DNA of 64,000 bases from Litorimonas sp964352855 (lineage in GTDB: Bacteria > Pseudomonadota > Alphaproteobacteria > Caulobacterales > Maricaulaceae). The DNA lies in the NCBI GenBank assembly GCA_964352855.1, contig CAYGTR010000001.1, positions 1-64,000 of the forward strand. The letters are read 5' to 3'. The notes under the pieces were generated by a model. That model made no database searches. It saw nothing but the letters and a program-made list of their open reading frames with translations, and was not told the origin of the DNA. Positions 41,858-49,071 of this stretch are shown one piece after another (position 1 is the stretch's first letter; each line of letters begins with the position of its first letter). The position numbers and the translations under genes were made by a program.

Positions 41858-41897
41858 CGCGTCCTCGCCCCAAACGGACGCGTTCTTTTTTATTTTT
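41858..41897 (+). terminator. rho-independent terminator after XRE copy 2
   Basis: CGCGTCC and GGACGCG form a 7-bp stem over an 11-nt loop, followed by TTCTTTTTTTATTTTT. It lies 30 nt past the XRE stop and clearly ends the two-gene unit. Confidence 0.85.
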
Positions 41898-41975
41898 ACA
41901 AGCTTAAAATAACTCAACAGAAAGCTTTTGATTACGTCCTGAATTAACCGTTTGGTAAGTGTTTTAAATCATACA

Positions 41976-41988
41976 CACTTATATGGTG
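41976..41988 (+). promoter_or_regulatory. 13-bp palindrome, motility operator site 6 (putative sRNA)
   Basis: CACTTATATGGTG is followed by TTAATTATG, a -10-like stretch. There is no gene start near; the structured stretch at 41998-42120 follows. Confidence 0.55.
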
Positions 41989-41997
41989 TTAATTATG

Positions 41998-42120
41998 ACA
42001 TGCGCCATAAGCATCGAAGCTCAAAACCATTCACACCGGATAGCTTCATACTCTGAGTAGCTCAGCTTTTTTCCACATCCTAAACCCCAAGCTGAGCTAC
42101 TCAAATTCTCCTTCTTTTTC
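41998..42120 (+). ncRNA. putative small RNA with terminal hairpin
   Basis: A transcript from a promoter beside palindrome site 6 would run about 120 nt and end at the 15-bp perfect hairpin (42054-42068 pairing with 42089-42103) followed by CTCCTTCTTTTTCTT. A smaller stem GAAGCT/AGCTTC (42016-42021 and 42042-42047) lies before it. It shows no open reading frame of note. Whether it is transcribed is unknown. Confidence 0.35.
42054..42103. repeat. 15-bp perfect inverted repeat with 20-nt loop
   Basis: TGAGTAGCTCAGCTT at 42054-42068 and AAGCTGAGCTACTCA at 42089-42103 are perfect complements around a 20-nt loop. This is the strongest non-coding hairpin in the window. It could be an sRNA terminator, a transcription block before mcp, or a protein site. 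Confidence 0.75.
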
Positions 42121-42189
42121 TTGTAATAATAAATGTTTAGCGCAATCTGCGATTTCGTGACGAATTCTATTCGTCCGAAACGCTTTATT

Positions 42190-42202
42190 TACCAAATAAG
42201 CC
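42190..42202 (+). promoter_or_regulatory. degenerate tandem operator upstream of mcp
   Basis: TACCAAATAAGCC differs from site 3 (CACCAAATAAGTG) at three positions. It starts 17 bp before site 7, so the pair may be a tandem operator. Confidence 0.4.
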
Positions 42203-42206
42203 CAAA

Positions 42207-42219
42207 CACCAATCAAGTG
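42207..42219 (+). promoter_or_regulatory. 13-bp palindrome, motility operator site 7 (mcp)
   Basis: CACCAATCAAGTG is followed directly by TATTTATAATAAT, a -10-like stretch, and lies 65 nt before the mcp start. Confidence 0.6.
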
Positions 42220-42283
42220 TATTTATAATAATACTATTTTTGGACTGTAATAAGTTGCAGTAAAAGTAAAGCTAGGGCCAGTC

Positions 42284-45200
42284 ATGAAGCTATTTAACAA
42301 ATTACCTATTGTTACCAAGGTAACGGCAGCGGTGGTGCTGTTAGGGTTAATAACCGCGACGGTTACAGCCGGTCTGGCTTTCAAAAACTCTAGCACATCT
42401 TTGGAAGCTGAAATTACGAATAAATTAGAAGCCGTCGTATCTTCTAGGGCAAATGATTTGCAACGCCTGGTGAAAAGCGTTGAGTCTGACTTAAAGACGC
42501 AAGCCGTCAACCCGGCGGTTCAAAACGCTTTAGTGGAATTTAAACAGGCTTGGGATGAAATGGGGGGTAATCAAACCTCTTCCTTAAAAAATCTCTATAT
42601 TACACAAAATTCGTTTCCGACCGGCAGCAAAGAAAAACTTGATAACGCAAAAGACGGAAGCGCCTATAGTGAAATACATGCCAAATATCACCCCTTTTTC
42701 CGTAATTACCTTTATGACTATGGATATTACGATGTTTTCCTCTTCGACGTTGAAGGCAACCTTATTTATTCAGTGTATAAAGAAGCCGATTTTGCCACGA
42801 ATTTAGCTTATGGTGACTGGTCAGAAAGCGACCTTGGACAAGCCTTTCAAACTTCAATAAAGAGTTCTGCCGGAAACGTTTCTTTCTTTGACTTTAAACC
42901 CTACGCCCCGAGCGCCGATGCTCCCGCGAGCTTTATATCTATGCCGGTAGAAAACGCTGCAGGTGAAAAAATTGGTGTCCTAGCCTATCAAATGCCTGTC
43001 GAGCGTATCAATAACCTCATGGGGAACAAAACGGGCTTGGGCGAGACGGGCGAAACTTTTATTGTGGGTGAAGATCTCTTAATGCGTTCAGACTCTCGTT
43101 TTGCAAATGAGTCCACAATCTTAAAACGGCAAATCGATCTTCCCATTGTAAGAGAAGGTTTAAATTCAAAGAAGACTACGAATATTACAATAGATGATAG
43201 AGGTGTCGAAGTTATTGCAACTGTTTTTGCAATTGATATTTTTGATAAGAAATGGCTCATTCTTGCTAAGCAAGATACGGCGGAAGCCTTTAAACCAATT
43301 AATGAGCTGAGCCGAAACATACTCATTCAATTAGCTGTCGCTTTACTTCTTCTGGCTCTCGCAGGATTTTTAATTTCGCGTGGTATCGCCAAACCCATCA
43401 AGAGTCTTGTTGGTGCCATGACAAATCTTCAGATGGGCGATACAAAATCAGATATTCCTTATGCTGATCGTGGCGATGAGATTGGCAGTATGTCAAAATC
43501 ATTGACGTCATTTCGAGATGATTTGGACACAGCGGTTGTCGCTAATCGGGTTTCACTTTTTAAAGGGGCTGCTTTTGATGGCTCCACCACACCCATGATG
43601 ATTGTCGATAGAGATTTCATTGTAACCTTCGTAAATGAAGGCACAAAAGAATTATTCGAGAACTATGGCGATGTTTTCAAAGCTGCATTTCCGCACTTCA
43701 ACCCTAAAGAAATTATGGGGACGTGTATTGATGTTTTCCATAAACATCCGGAACATCAACGGAAGCTATTGTCAGACCCTTCTGTTCTGCCCTTTACAAC
43801 AGACATATCGGTTGGGGATTTAAAATTCCATCTTTGTGTGGGCGGTGTCTTCGACCGCGAGGGCAAATATTGCGGAAATGTTCTGCAGTGGGATAATGTG
43901 ACGACGGAGCGTACAAATGCCGGGATTTTAGAGGCGATTGATAACTCTCAAGCCGTGATTGAGTTTGATTTGAAAGGGAATGTTATTAAAGCCAATCAAA
44001 ACTTTCTTGATGCCACAGAATATAATCTTGATGAAATCATAGGTAAGCCTCACTCTCTTTTTGTCGAGAGAGATTATGCCAAAACACCGGAATATAAAGA
44101 TTTCTGGAATCGATTGGGCGCAGGTGAATCTATCATTGATAAATTCAAGCGCGTTAAAAAATCCGGAGATGTTCTTTGGTTAGATGCGACTTATAATTCA
44201 ATTAAGGATCAACAAACAGGCAAACCTTACAAGGTTATAAAAATTGCTACAGATATTACCGATGTCCAAACTGCAAAAATCCAACAAGAGACCCTGCTCG
44301 AAGAGACGGCCAAGTCACAAGCTCTCGTGGTTGAACAGCTTGCCTCGGGTTTGAAATTGCTTTCCGGAGGTGATCTTGTTTCTAAGATAGAAACAGTGTT
44401 TCCGGCAGAGTATGAACAGCTTCGCGCTGACTTTAATGCCGCCATCGAACAATTAAATGGTACCATTCAAAAAGTTTCAACCACGGTTGTGAGTATCCAG
44501 AACGGCGCAATTGAGATGAGCCAAGCCTCTGATGATCTTTCTAAGCGAACAGAAAACCAAGCGGCAGCACTCGAAGAAACAGCGGCGGCCCTTGATGAAG
44601 TTACCGCCACAGTCAAAGAAACGGCGAGAGCCGCAGAAGAGGCCCGTAACGTTGTGACCTCAGCCCGCAGTGATGCGGAAACAGGCGGGAATGTGGTGCG
44701 TGAAACAGTCGATGCGATGGGATCAATTAAAGAATCTTCCGAGAAGATATCTCAAATCATCGGCGTTATTGACGAGATTGCTTTCCAGACCAATCTTCTG
44801 GCCCTCAATGCAGGTGTTGAAGCTGCACGTGCGGGCGAGGCGGGGCGTGGCTTTGCGGTTGTTGCCTCCGAAGTCCGCGCTTTGGCTCAACGCTCATCTG
44901 ATGCGGCTAAAGACATCAAAGACCTCATATCTGCCAGTGCGCAACACGTTCAAACCGGTGTGAAACTTGTTGATCAAACCGGTGCGGCTTTGGAAAAAAT
45001 TGTGACACAAGTTGCCAATGTCGACTCGCTCGTTTCTGATATTGCGGCGTCTGCGACAGAGCAAGCCACAGGTCTTGCCGAGGTCAATAGCGCCGTCAAT
45101 GATATGGACCGTGTCACGCAAAAGAACGCCGCCATGGTCGAAGAATCCACAGCCGCTTGTCATGCACTTACAAATGAATCGAATGATTTGTCGCAATTGG

Positions 45201-45382
45201 TCCGTCATTTCAAAGTCGGCAATTCTTCAGCAAATAATAACATGTTCGCGGCTCCCGCGCGTCAAGGAACACCGCCTGTTAGACAAAGCCAAGAGCGTGC
45301 GGCCGCGTTTTTTGCCGCCAGCCAAGGCGGCGCAGCTTTGTCAGTCAATATAGATGACGACAATGACTGGCAGGATTTCTAA
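42284..45382 (+). CDS. methyl-accepting chemotaxis receptor with dCache, tandem PAS and xWxxF tail
   Basis: A 1032-residue receptor. The N-terminal membrane helix is at about 10-30; a periplasmic dCache-type sensor (about 35-335) follows, then a second helix (about 346-366), a HAMP segment (370-420), two PAS domains (about 440-555 and 560-660), a second HAMP-like piece, and the signalling domain whose hairpin tip is EIAFQTNLLALNAGVEAARAGEAG near 840. Methylation helices flank it. The C-terminus ends DWQDF, which fits the xWxxF tether that docks CheR or CheB in other bacteria. It stands 1 nt before cheB, so receptor and adaptation enzymes are made together. Both the periplasmic and PAS sensors may feed the same kinase. 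Confidence 0.93.
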   Translation: MKLFNKLPIVTKVTAAVVLLGLITATVTAGLAFKNSSTSLEAEITNKLEAVVSSRANDLQRLVKSVESDLKTQAVNPAVQNALVEFKQAWDEMGGNQTSSLKNLYITQNSFPTGSKEKLDNAKDGSAYSEIHAKYHPFFRNYLYDYGYYDVFLFDVEGNLIYSVYKEADFATNLAYGDWSESDLGQAFQTSIKSSAGNVSFFDFKPYAPSADAPASFISMPVENAAGEKIGVLAYQMPVERINNLMGNKTGLGETGETFIVGEDLLMRSDSRFANESTILKRQIDLPIVREGLNSKKTTNITIDDRGVEVIATVFAIDIFDKKWLILAKQDTAEAFKPINELSRNILIQLAVALLLLALAGFLISRGIAKPIKSLVGAMTNLQMGDTKSDIPYADRGDEIGSMSKSLTSFRDDLDTAVVANRVSLFKGAAFDGSTTPMMIVDRDFIVTFVNEGTKELFENYGDVFKAAFPHFNPKEIMGTCIDVFHKHPEHQRKLLSDPSVLPFTTDISVGDLKFHLCVGGVFDREGKYCGNVLQWDNVTTERTNAGILEAIDNSQAVIEFDLKGNVIKANQNFLDATEYNLDEIIGKPHSLFVERDYAKTPEYKDFWNRLGAGESIIDKFKRVKKSGDVLWLDATYNSIKDQQTGKPYKVIKIATDITDVQTAKIQQETLLEETAKSQALVVEQLASGLKLLSGGDLVSKIETVFPAEYEQLRADFNAAIEQLNGTIQKVSTTVVSIQNGAIEMSQASDDLSKRTENQAAALEETAAALDEVTATVKETARAAEEARNVVTSARSDAETGGNVVRETVDAMGSIKESSEKISQIIGVIDEIAFQTNLLALNAGVEAARAGEAGRGFAVVASEVRALAQRSSDAAKDIKDLISASAQHVQTGVKLVDQTGAALEKIVTQVANVDSLVSDIAASATEQATGLAEVNSAVNDMDRVTQKNAAMVEESTAACHALTNESNDLSQLVRHFKVGNSSANNNMFAAPARQGTPPVRQSQERAAAFFAASQGGAALSVNIDDDNDWQDF

Positions 45383-46426
45383 ATGTCAGTGATAAAAGTT
45401 TTGGTCGTCGATGACTCGCCGACCATGCGCTCCATTGTCAAAGCTGTCTTACGACAGGATCCGGCCATCACCGTTATTGGTGAGGCCGAAGATGCTTATC
45501 AAGCGCGGGATCTCATCAAAACGCTTAACCCCGATGTTTTGACATTGGACATTGAAATGCCGCGTATGAGTGGTTTGGAGTTCCTGAAAAAAATAATGAC
45601 CTTACGGCCTATGCCTGTTGTCATGGTCTCTAGCCTCACACAGAAAGGGGCAGTTGACACAATCGAAGCCTTAAGCATTGGCGCGTTTGATTGTGTCGGC
45701 AAACCGACATCAGGCGATTATGTCGCCGGGTTAAAAGGCCTTCCGGACATCGTAAAAGCAGCTGCACAATATAAACCGCAAGGGCCATCGCGACCGACTC
45801 ATAGCGCACCGGTAATGGACGATTTTCGTCCGGATAGTTCCATCATCGCGATTGGGTCTTCTACAGGCGGTGTTGAGGCTTTGGGACAAATTCTTTCCGA
45901 ATTTCCGGAAAACTGTCCGCCAACACTCATTACGCAACATATGCCTGCCACATTTCTTCAAACCTTTGCCGAGCGTTTGGACAAATCTGTTGTGCCACAT
46001 GTTGCTATTGCCAAAGAAGGTATAGCTCTTGAAAAAGGACATGTTTATCTGGCACCCGGCGGAGAGCACCATTTGGAAGTTGCGGGCAATTTAAATTTCA
46101 CTTGTCATTTGCGAACCGGTGAGACGGTATCAGGTCATAGACCCTCCGTTGATGTTTTATTTTCGTCACTCGCCAAATGTGCGGGTCGTCGCGGCGTTGG
46201 TGCTATCCTTACAGGTATGGGACGGGACGGTGCGAAAGGTCTCTTGGCGATGCGTCAAGCCGGAGCGCGCACAGTTGGACAGGATGAGAATTCTTGCGTT
46301 GTCTATGGAATGCCAAAGGTTGCGCATGAGATCGGCGCCGTTCAAGTCCAGACATCCTTAGCCTTGATGGGAAAAAAGCTTCTTTCACTTTGTCACGCAG
46401 ACAATAAGGCCAAGCTTGACGCATGA
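45383..46426 (+). CDS. cheB: chemotaxis methylesterase CheB
   Basis: A 347-residue CheB. The N-terminal receiver (VLVVDDSPTMRSIVKA, phospho-acceptor Asp in LTLDIEMPRM near 56) joins a C-terminal methylesterase with the catalytic triad: Ser in IAIGSSTGG near 157, His in ITQHMP near 184 and Asp in GMGRDGAKG near 279. CheB demethylates the receptor and deamidates glutamines, so it resets sensitivity. Directly after the receptor gene with no gap, and overlapping cheD by 4 bp. Confidence 0.97.
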   Translation: MSVIKVLVVDDSPTMRSIVKAVLRQDPAITVIGEAEDAYQARDLIKTLNPDVLTLDIEMPRMSGLEFLKKIMTLRPMPVVMVSSLTQKGAVDTIEALSIGAFDCVGKPTSGDYVAGLKGLPDIVKAAAQYKPQGPSRPTHSAPVMDDFRPDSSIIAIGSSTGGVEALGQILSEFPENCPPTLITQHMPATFLQTFAERLDKSVVPHVAIAKEGIALEKGHVYLAPGGEHHLEVAGNLNFTCHLRTGETVSGHRPSVDVLFSSLAKCAGRRGVGAILTGMGRDGAKGLLAMRQAGARTVGQDENSCVVYGMPKVAHEIGAVQVQTSLALMGKKLLSLCHADNKAKLDA

Positions 46427-46971
46427 CCTTTGCCTCATTTCGGAATCCGAAATCTATTAATGTTGTTCAAGGCGAATACGCCGTCTCAACAGACCCTGAG
46501 GACGTTTTAACGACTGTCTTGGGCTCATGTGTCGCCGCTTGCCTGTATGACCCTGTCGCAAAGGTTGGAGGGATGAACCACTTTCTCTTGCCGGGCAGCC
46601 AAGTCGGAACCAGTGAAAATATGAGCTATGGTTTAAATGCGATGGAATTGCTGATTAACAGCATGTTGAAAGAAGGTGGCAGAAGAGGGCGGTTTCGAGC
46701 AAAGCTCTTTGGCGGCGCAAGAATGCATGAGGGCCTGACCGATATCGGTACTAAAAATGCGGTTTTCGCAAGAGAATTTCTCGAGCTTGAGGGAATTCAT
46801 TGTGAGTCTGAAAGCCTCGGTGGAACCTCTGCGCGGCGTGTAAGATTTTGGCCTGTTTTAGGACGTGCGCAGTTAAAAATTGTTGGCACTGCGGCTGAGG
46901 TCAAATCTGTACCGGCTTTCCGCCCGACAAATGTTGTCACAACGAAATCTTCGGATTTAGAACTCTTCTAA
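46423..46971 (+). CDS. cheD: chemoreceptor glutamine deamidase CheD
   Basis: A 182-residue CheD. The catalytic Cys lies in TTVLGSCVAACLYDP (about 32-46), with the His in GGMNHFLLPG, and the signature RAKLFGGARMHEGLTDIG and LGGTSARRVRFWPVLGRA follow. CheD deamidates receptor glutamines and supports adaptation. The N-terminal 20 residues are basic. It overlaps cheB by 4 bp and its 3' end overlaps the convergent unknown gene by 15 bp. Confidence 0.95.
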   Translation: MTFASFRNPKSINVVQGEYAVSTDPEDVLTTVLGSCVAACLYDPVAKVGGMNHFLLPGSQVGTSENMSYGLNAMELLINSMLKEGGRRGRFRAKLFGGARMHEGLTDIGTKNAVFAREFLELEGIHCESESLGGTSARRVRFWPVLGRAQLKIVGTAAEVKSVPAFRPTNVVTTKSSDLELF

Positions 46972-47289
46972 AATACCTTCATCAGACACGTTTATAGCCT
47001 CGCCCTTGAGACGTTTTGCCAATTCGTTTAATTTAATGTCATTCAAGGCAGGGGCACATCTTAGAGTCAAGTCTTGGGGTATGTGCTGATGCGTTTTGGC
47101 CCAAAATTCAGAAAGTGCCTCCAGACTTTGTGTGAGATAATCCAAGCGTTGTAGCGCGATAACGGCTTCATCTGAAATTTCCCCGGTTAGTGTCAGGATC
47201 GCCTGCACGCCTTCAGCTTGATGCCGAAGACTACTCAGCTCATCGGCTGTAGCCTCGACAAGCGTACTTAAGGGGATATGCGACGTCAT
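46957..47289 (-). CDS. unknown small protein, last gene of the che operon
   Basis: A 110-residue soluble protein of mostly helical make-up: LSTLVEATADELSSLRHQAEG, then SDEAVIALQRLDYLTQSLEALSEFW and a C-terminal acidic end. I do not recognise it. The Caulobacter chemotaxis operon also ends with unnamed or poorly known small genes (CheU, CheE), and this one could correspond by position only. It has no CheZ phosphatase motif. It lies 12 nt after the second cheY in the same direction and overlaps cheD by 15 bp at the 3' end. Confidence 0.55.
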   Translation of the reverse strand: MTSHIPLSTLVEATADELSSLRHQAEGVQAILTLTGEISDEAVIALQRLDYLTQSLEALSEFWAKTHQHIPQDLTLRCAPALNDIKLNELAKRLKGEAINVSDEGILEEF

Positions 47290-47301
47290 AAACTATGTGA
47301 C

Positions 47302-47688
47302 CTAGAGACGGCCGACAACTTTCTCGATACACTGCTTTAATTGCGGAGTGGAGAAAGGCTTCTTAATAAAGTTATTTAAACCCAATTTGATGCCCGTCTG
47401 AACGAGTTTAGGGTCCGGACTTCCGGTAATTAAAATGAAGCCAGTACGCGCTGTGGGTTGATATTCACGGATCGCCTTTAAGAGATCTAACCCGCTCATG
47501 CCAGGCATGTTTTGATCGGAGAGTATCAAATGTACCGGCGTAGAGGCGAGGGCTTTAAATGCGGCATCGCCGGAGTTTTCAAAGGTATAATTTTTAATAC
47601 CAATTTCCGAGAGTGCATTGATAATTAATCCACGGCTGGTTGCCATGTCATCAACGACCATAACTCTGATTTGTTCTTTTAATGACAT
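47302..47688 (-). CDS. CheY-type receiver, second copy
   Basis: A 128-residue single receiver: VMVVDDMATSRGLIINAL gives the acidic pocket, HLILSDQNMPGMSGL holds the phospho-acceptor near residue 57, and ITGSPDP and NFIKKPFS give the conserved Thr/Ser and Lys. With no CheZ in the locus, a second CheY may serve as a phosphate sink, as in rhizobia, or act on another target. It lies 34 nt after cheR and 12 nt before the unknown gene. Confidence 0.88.
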   Translation of the reverse strand: MSLKEQIRVMVVDDMATSRGLIINALSEIGIKNYTFENSGDAAFKALASTPVHLILSDQNMPGMSGLDLLKAIREYQPTARTGFILITGSPDPKLVQTGIKLGLNNFIKKPFSTPQLKQCIEKVVGRL

Positions 47689-47722
47689 ATTGTTTTCCGT
47701 CTCAGGCAGAATGGCCTAAGGT

Positions 47723-48607
47723 TTACTGGGCCTCTAATTGATAAGTGGTTGTTGCGACTTTTCTAAACGCTTGTGCGTCCTTGCCGGATAAACGTTCAGA
47801 ATGACCGATATAAAGATAGCCATTGGGGGAAAGTTGGTGCTTAAAGCGCGTCCACATTTTCGTTTGTGTATCTTGATTAAAATAGATCACTGTGTTGCGA
47901 CAAAATATAATATCGAATGTACCTTTCATTGGCCATGTCGGCGCATTGAGATTTAATTCGCGAAAGGCGATGATGGACCTAATTTCAGGCTTAGCCATAT
48001 ACATATCACCGTTGGGGCCATCATATTTTTCGAAGAGTTTTTCTTTTAGCCTATCCGGAAGCGTTTTAATTTCATTCGCTTCATAGATACCCTCACGGGC
48101 TGCTTTAATGACATTGCTGTCAATATCGGAGGCCAATATTTTTATGTTCAGATTAGGCGCATCAGGCAAGAGTGAGAGTAAGACGGCACCAATAGAATAA
48201 GGCTCTTGTCCTGTTGAACAACCTGCCGACCATATCCGAATACGCTTTCCGGATTTGGCTTGTTTTACAAGCGGTGGGAGGGATTCTTTCAGCAAATGTT
48301 GAAAATGGTGCGGCTCACGAAAAAAATTCGTGAGGTTCGTGGTCAACGCATTAATAAGTCTGTGACGTTCTTCTTTTCCTTTTGGACTTTCAACAATTTC
48401 ACAAAATTCTCTGAAAGACGTGAGTCCGAGTTGACGCATCCTTTTTTGCAAACGCGAATGCACCAAATTTACTTTATCATCGCCAATTGTGATACCTGCA
48501 TCAGATTTCATGATGCTTTGAATACGGTTAAACTCGCTTAATCCCAATATAGCTTTGGGTTTGCTAGCATCCGGCGTAGCGGGGTTATAGGCTAAGGCTG
48601 CACTCAT
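47723..48607 (-). CDS. cheR: chemotaxis methyltransferase CheR
   Basis: A 294-residue CheR. The N-terminal helical domain (about 22-95) is followed by the SAM-binding domain with IRIWSAGCSTGQEPYSIGAV near 123-142, ILASDIDSNVI near 158 and FDIIFCRNTVIYFNQDTQ near 230, all family signatures. CheR methylates receptor glutamates using SAM; no pentapeptide-binding beta domain is clearly seen, but the receptor carries an xWxxF tail. It overlaps cheW by 4 bp. Confidence 0.95.
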   Translation of the reverse strand: MSAALAYNPATPDASKPKAILGLSEFNRIQSIMKSDAGITIGDDKVNLVHSRLQKRMRQLGLTSFREFCEIVESPKGKEERHRLINALTTNLTNFFREPHHFQHLLKESLPPLVKQAKSGKRIRIWSAGCSTGQEPYSIGAVLLSLLPDAPNLNIKILASDIDSNVIKAAREGIYEANEIKTLPDRLKEKLFEKYDGPNGDMYMAKPEIRSIIAFRELNLNAPTWPMKGTFDIIFCRNTVIYFNQDTQTKMWTRFKHQLSPNGYLYIGHSERLSGKDAQAFRKVATTTYQLEAQ

Positions 48608-49071
48608 GCAGCGATCCTTGTCTGTTTGCCGATGATATTTTCAAGGGCGATCACACTAATCATTCGCTCTTCGATGGCGAGAAGCCCCTTGACAAAAGAC
48701 AAACTTGAATCTCGATTCATGTCCGGAGTGGGTTGAATGGTTGAGGGGTCGATTGTCAAAATATCCGACACGGCATCGGCCAAGAGACCGACGATCTGTG
48801 TGCCGATTTGTGTGATCATTACAACACTGCGTTCAGACGGTTCTTCTGGCTCAAGGTCGAGACGTTTTGCTAAGTCAATTATAGGTAAAACTGAGCCGCG
48901 TAGGTTAATCACGCCGCGCACATAATGCGGTGCATCAGGCAAAGCTGTGGCGGGTGTCCAGCCGCGAATTTCGCGTAAGGACATAATGTCGATGCAATAT
49001 TCTTGCTCACCGACAAAAAAGGTGACGAATTCAGATCCATCACTTCCGTCAAGCATATTCATATTAGACAT
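48604..49071 (-). CDS. cheW: chemotaxis coupling protein CheW
   Basis: A 155-residue CheW: EFVTFFVGEQEYCIDIMSLREI near 14-35, then APHYVRGVINLRGSVLPIID-like PHYVRGVINLRGSVLPIIDL near 62, and VVMITQIGTQIVGLLADAVSDIL. It bridges receptor and CheA. It overlaps cheA by 8 bp and cheR by 4 bp, so it is coupled to both. Confidence 0.96.
   Translation of the reverse strand: MSNMNMLDGSDGSEFVTFFVGEQEYCIDIMSLREIRGWTPATALPDAPHYVRGVINLRGSVLPIIDLAKRLDLEPEEPSERSVVMITQIGTQIVGLLADAVSDILTIDPSTIQPTPDMNRDSSLSFVKGLLAIEERMISVIALENIIGKQTRIAA

Larger units (their letters stand above)
41829..42283. other. 455-bp non-coding stretch between XRE copy 2 and the chemoreceptor gene
   Basis: No convincing gene. From left to right it holds the XRE terminator (41858), palindrome site 6 (41976), a structured stretch with a 15-bp perfect inverted repeat (42054-42103) that may be a small RNA, then a degenerate and a clear palindrome (42190 and 42207) before the mcp gene. 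Confidence 0.7.

Noticed and set aside
46954..46974. C-terminal ILEEF of the unknown che-operon protein as a possible receptor-type tether
   Set aside because: It lacks the Trp of the xWxxF pattern.
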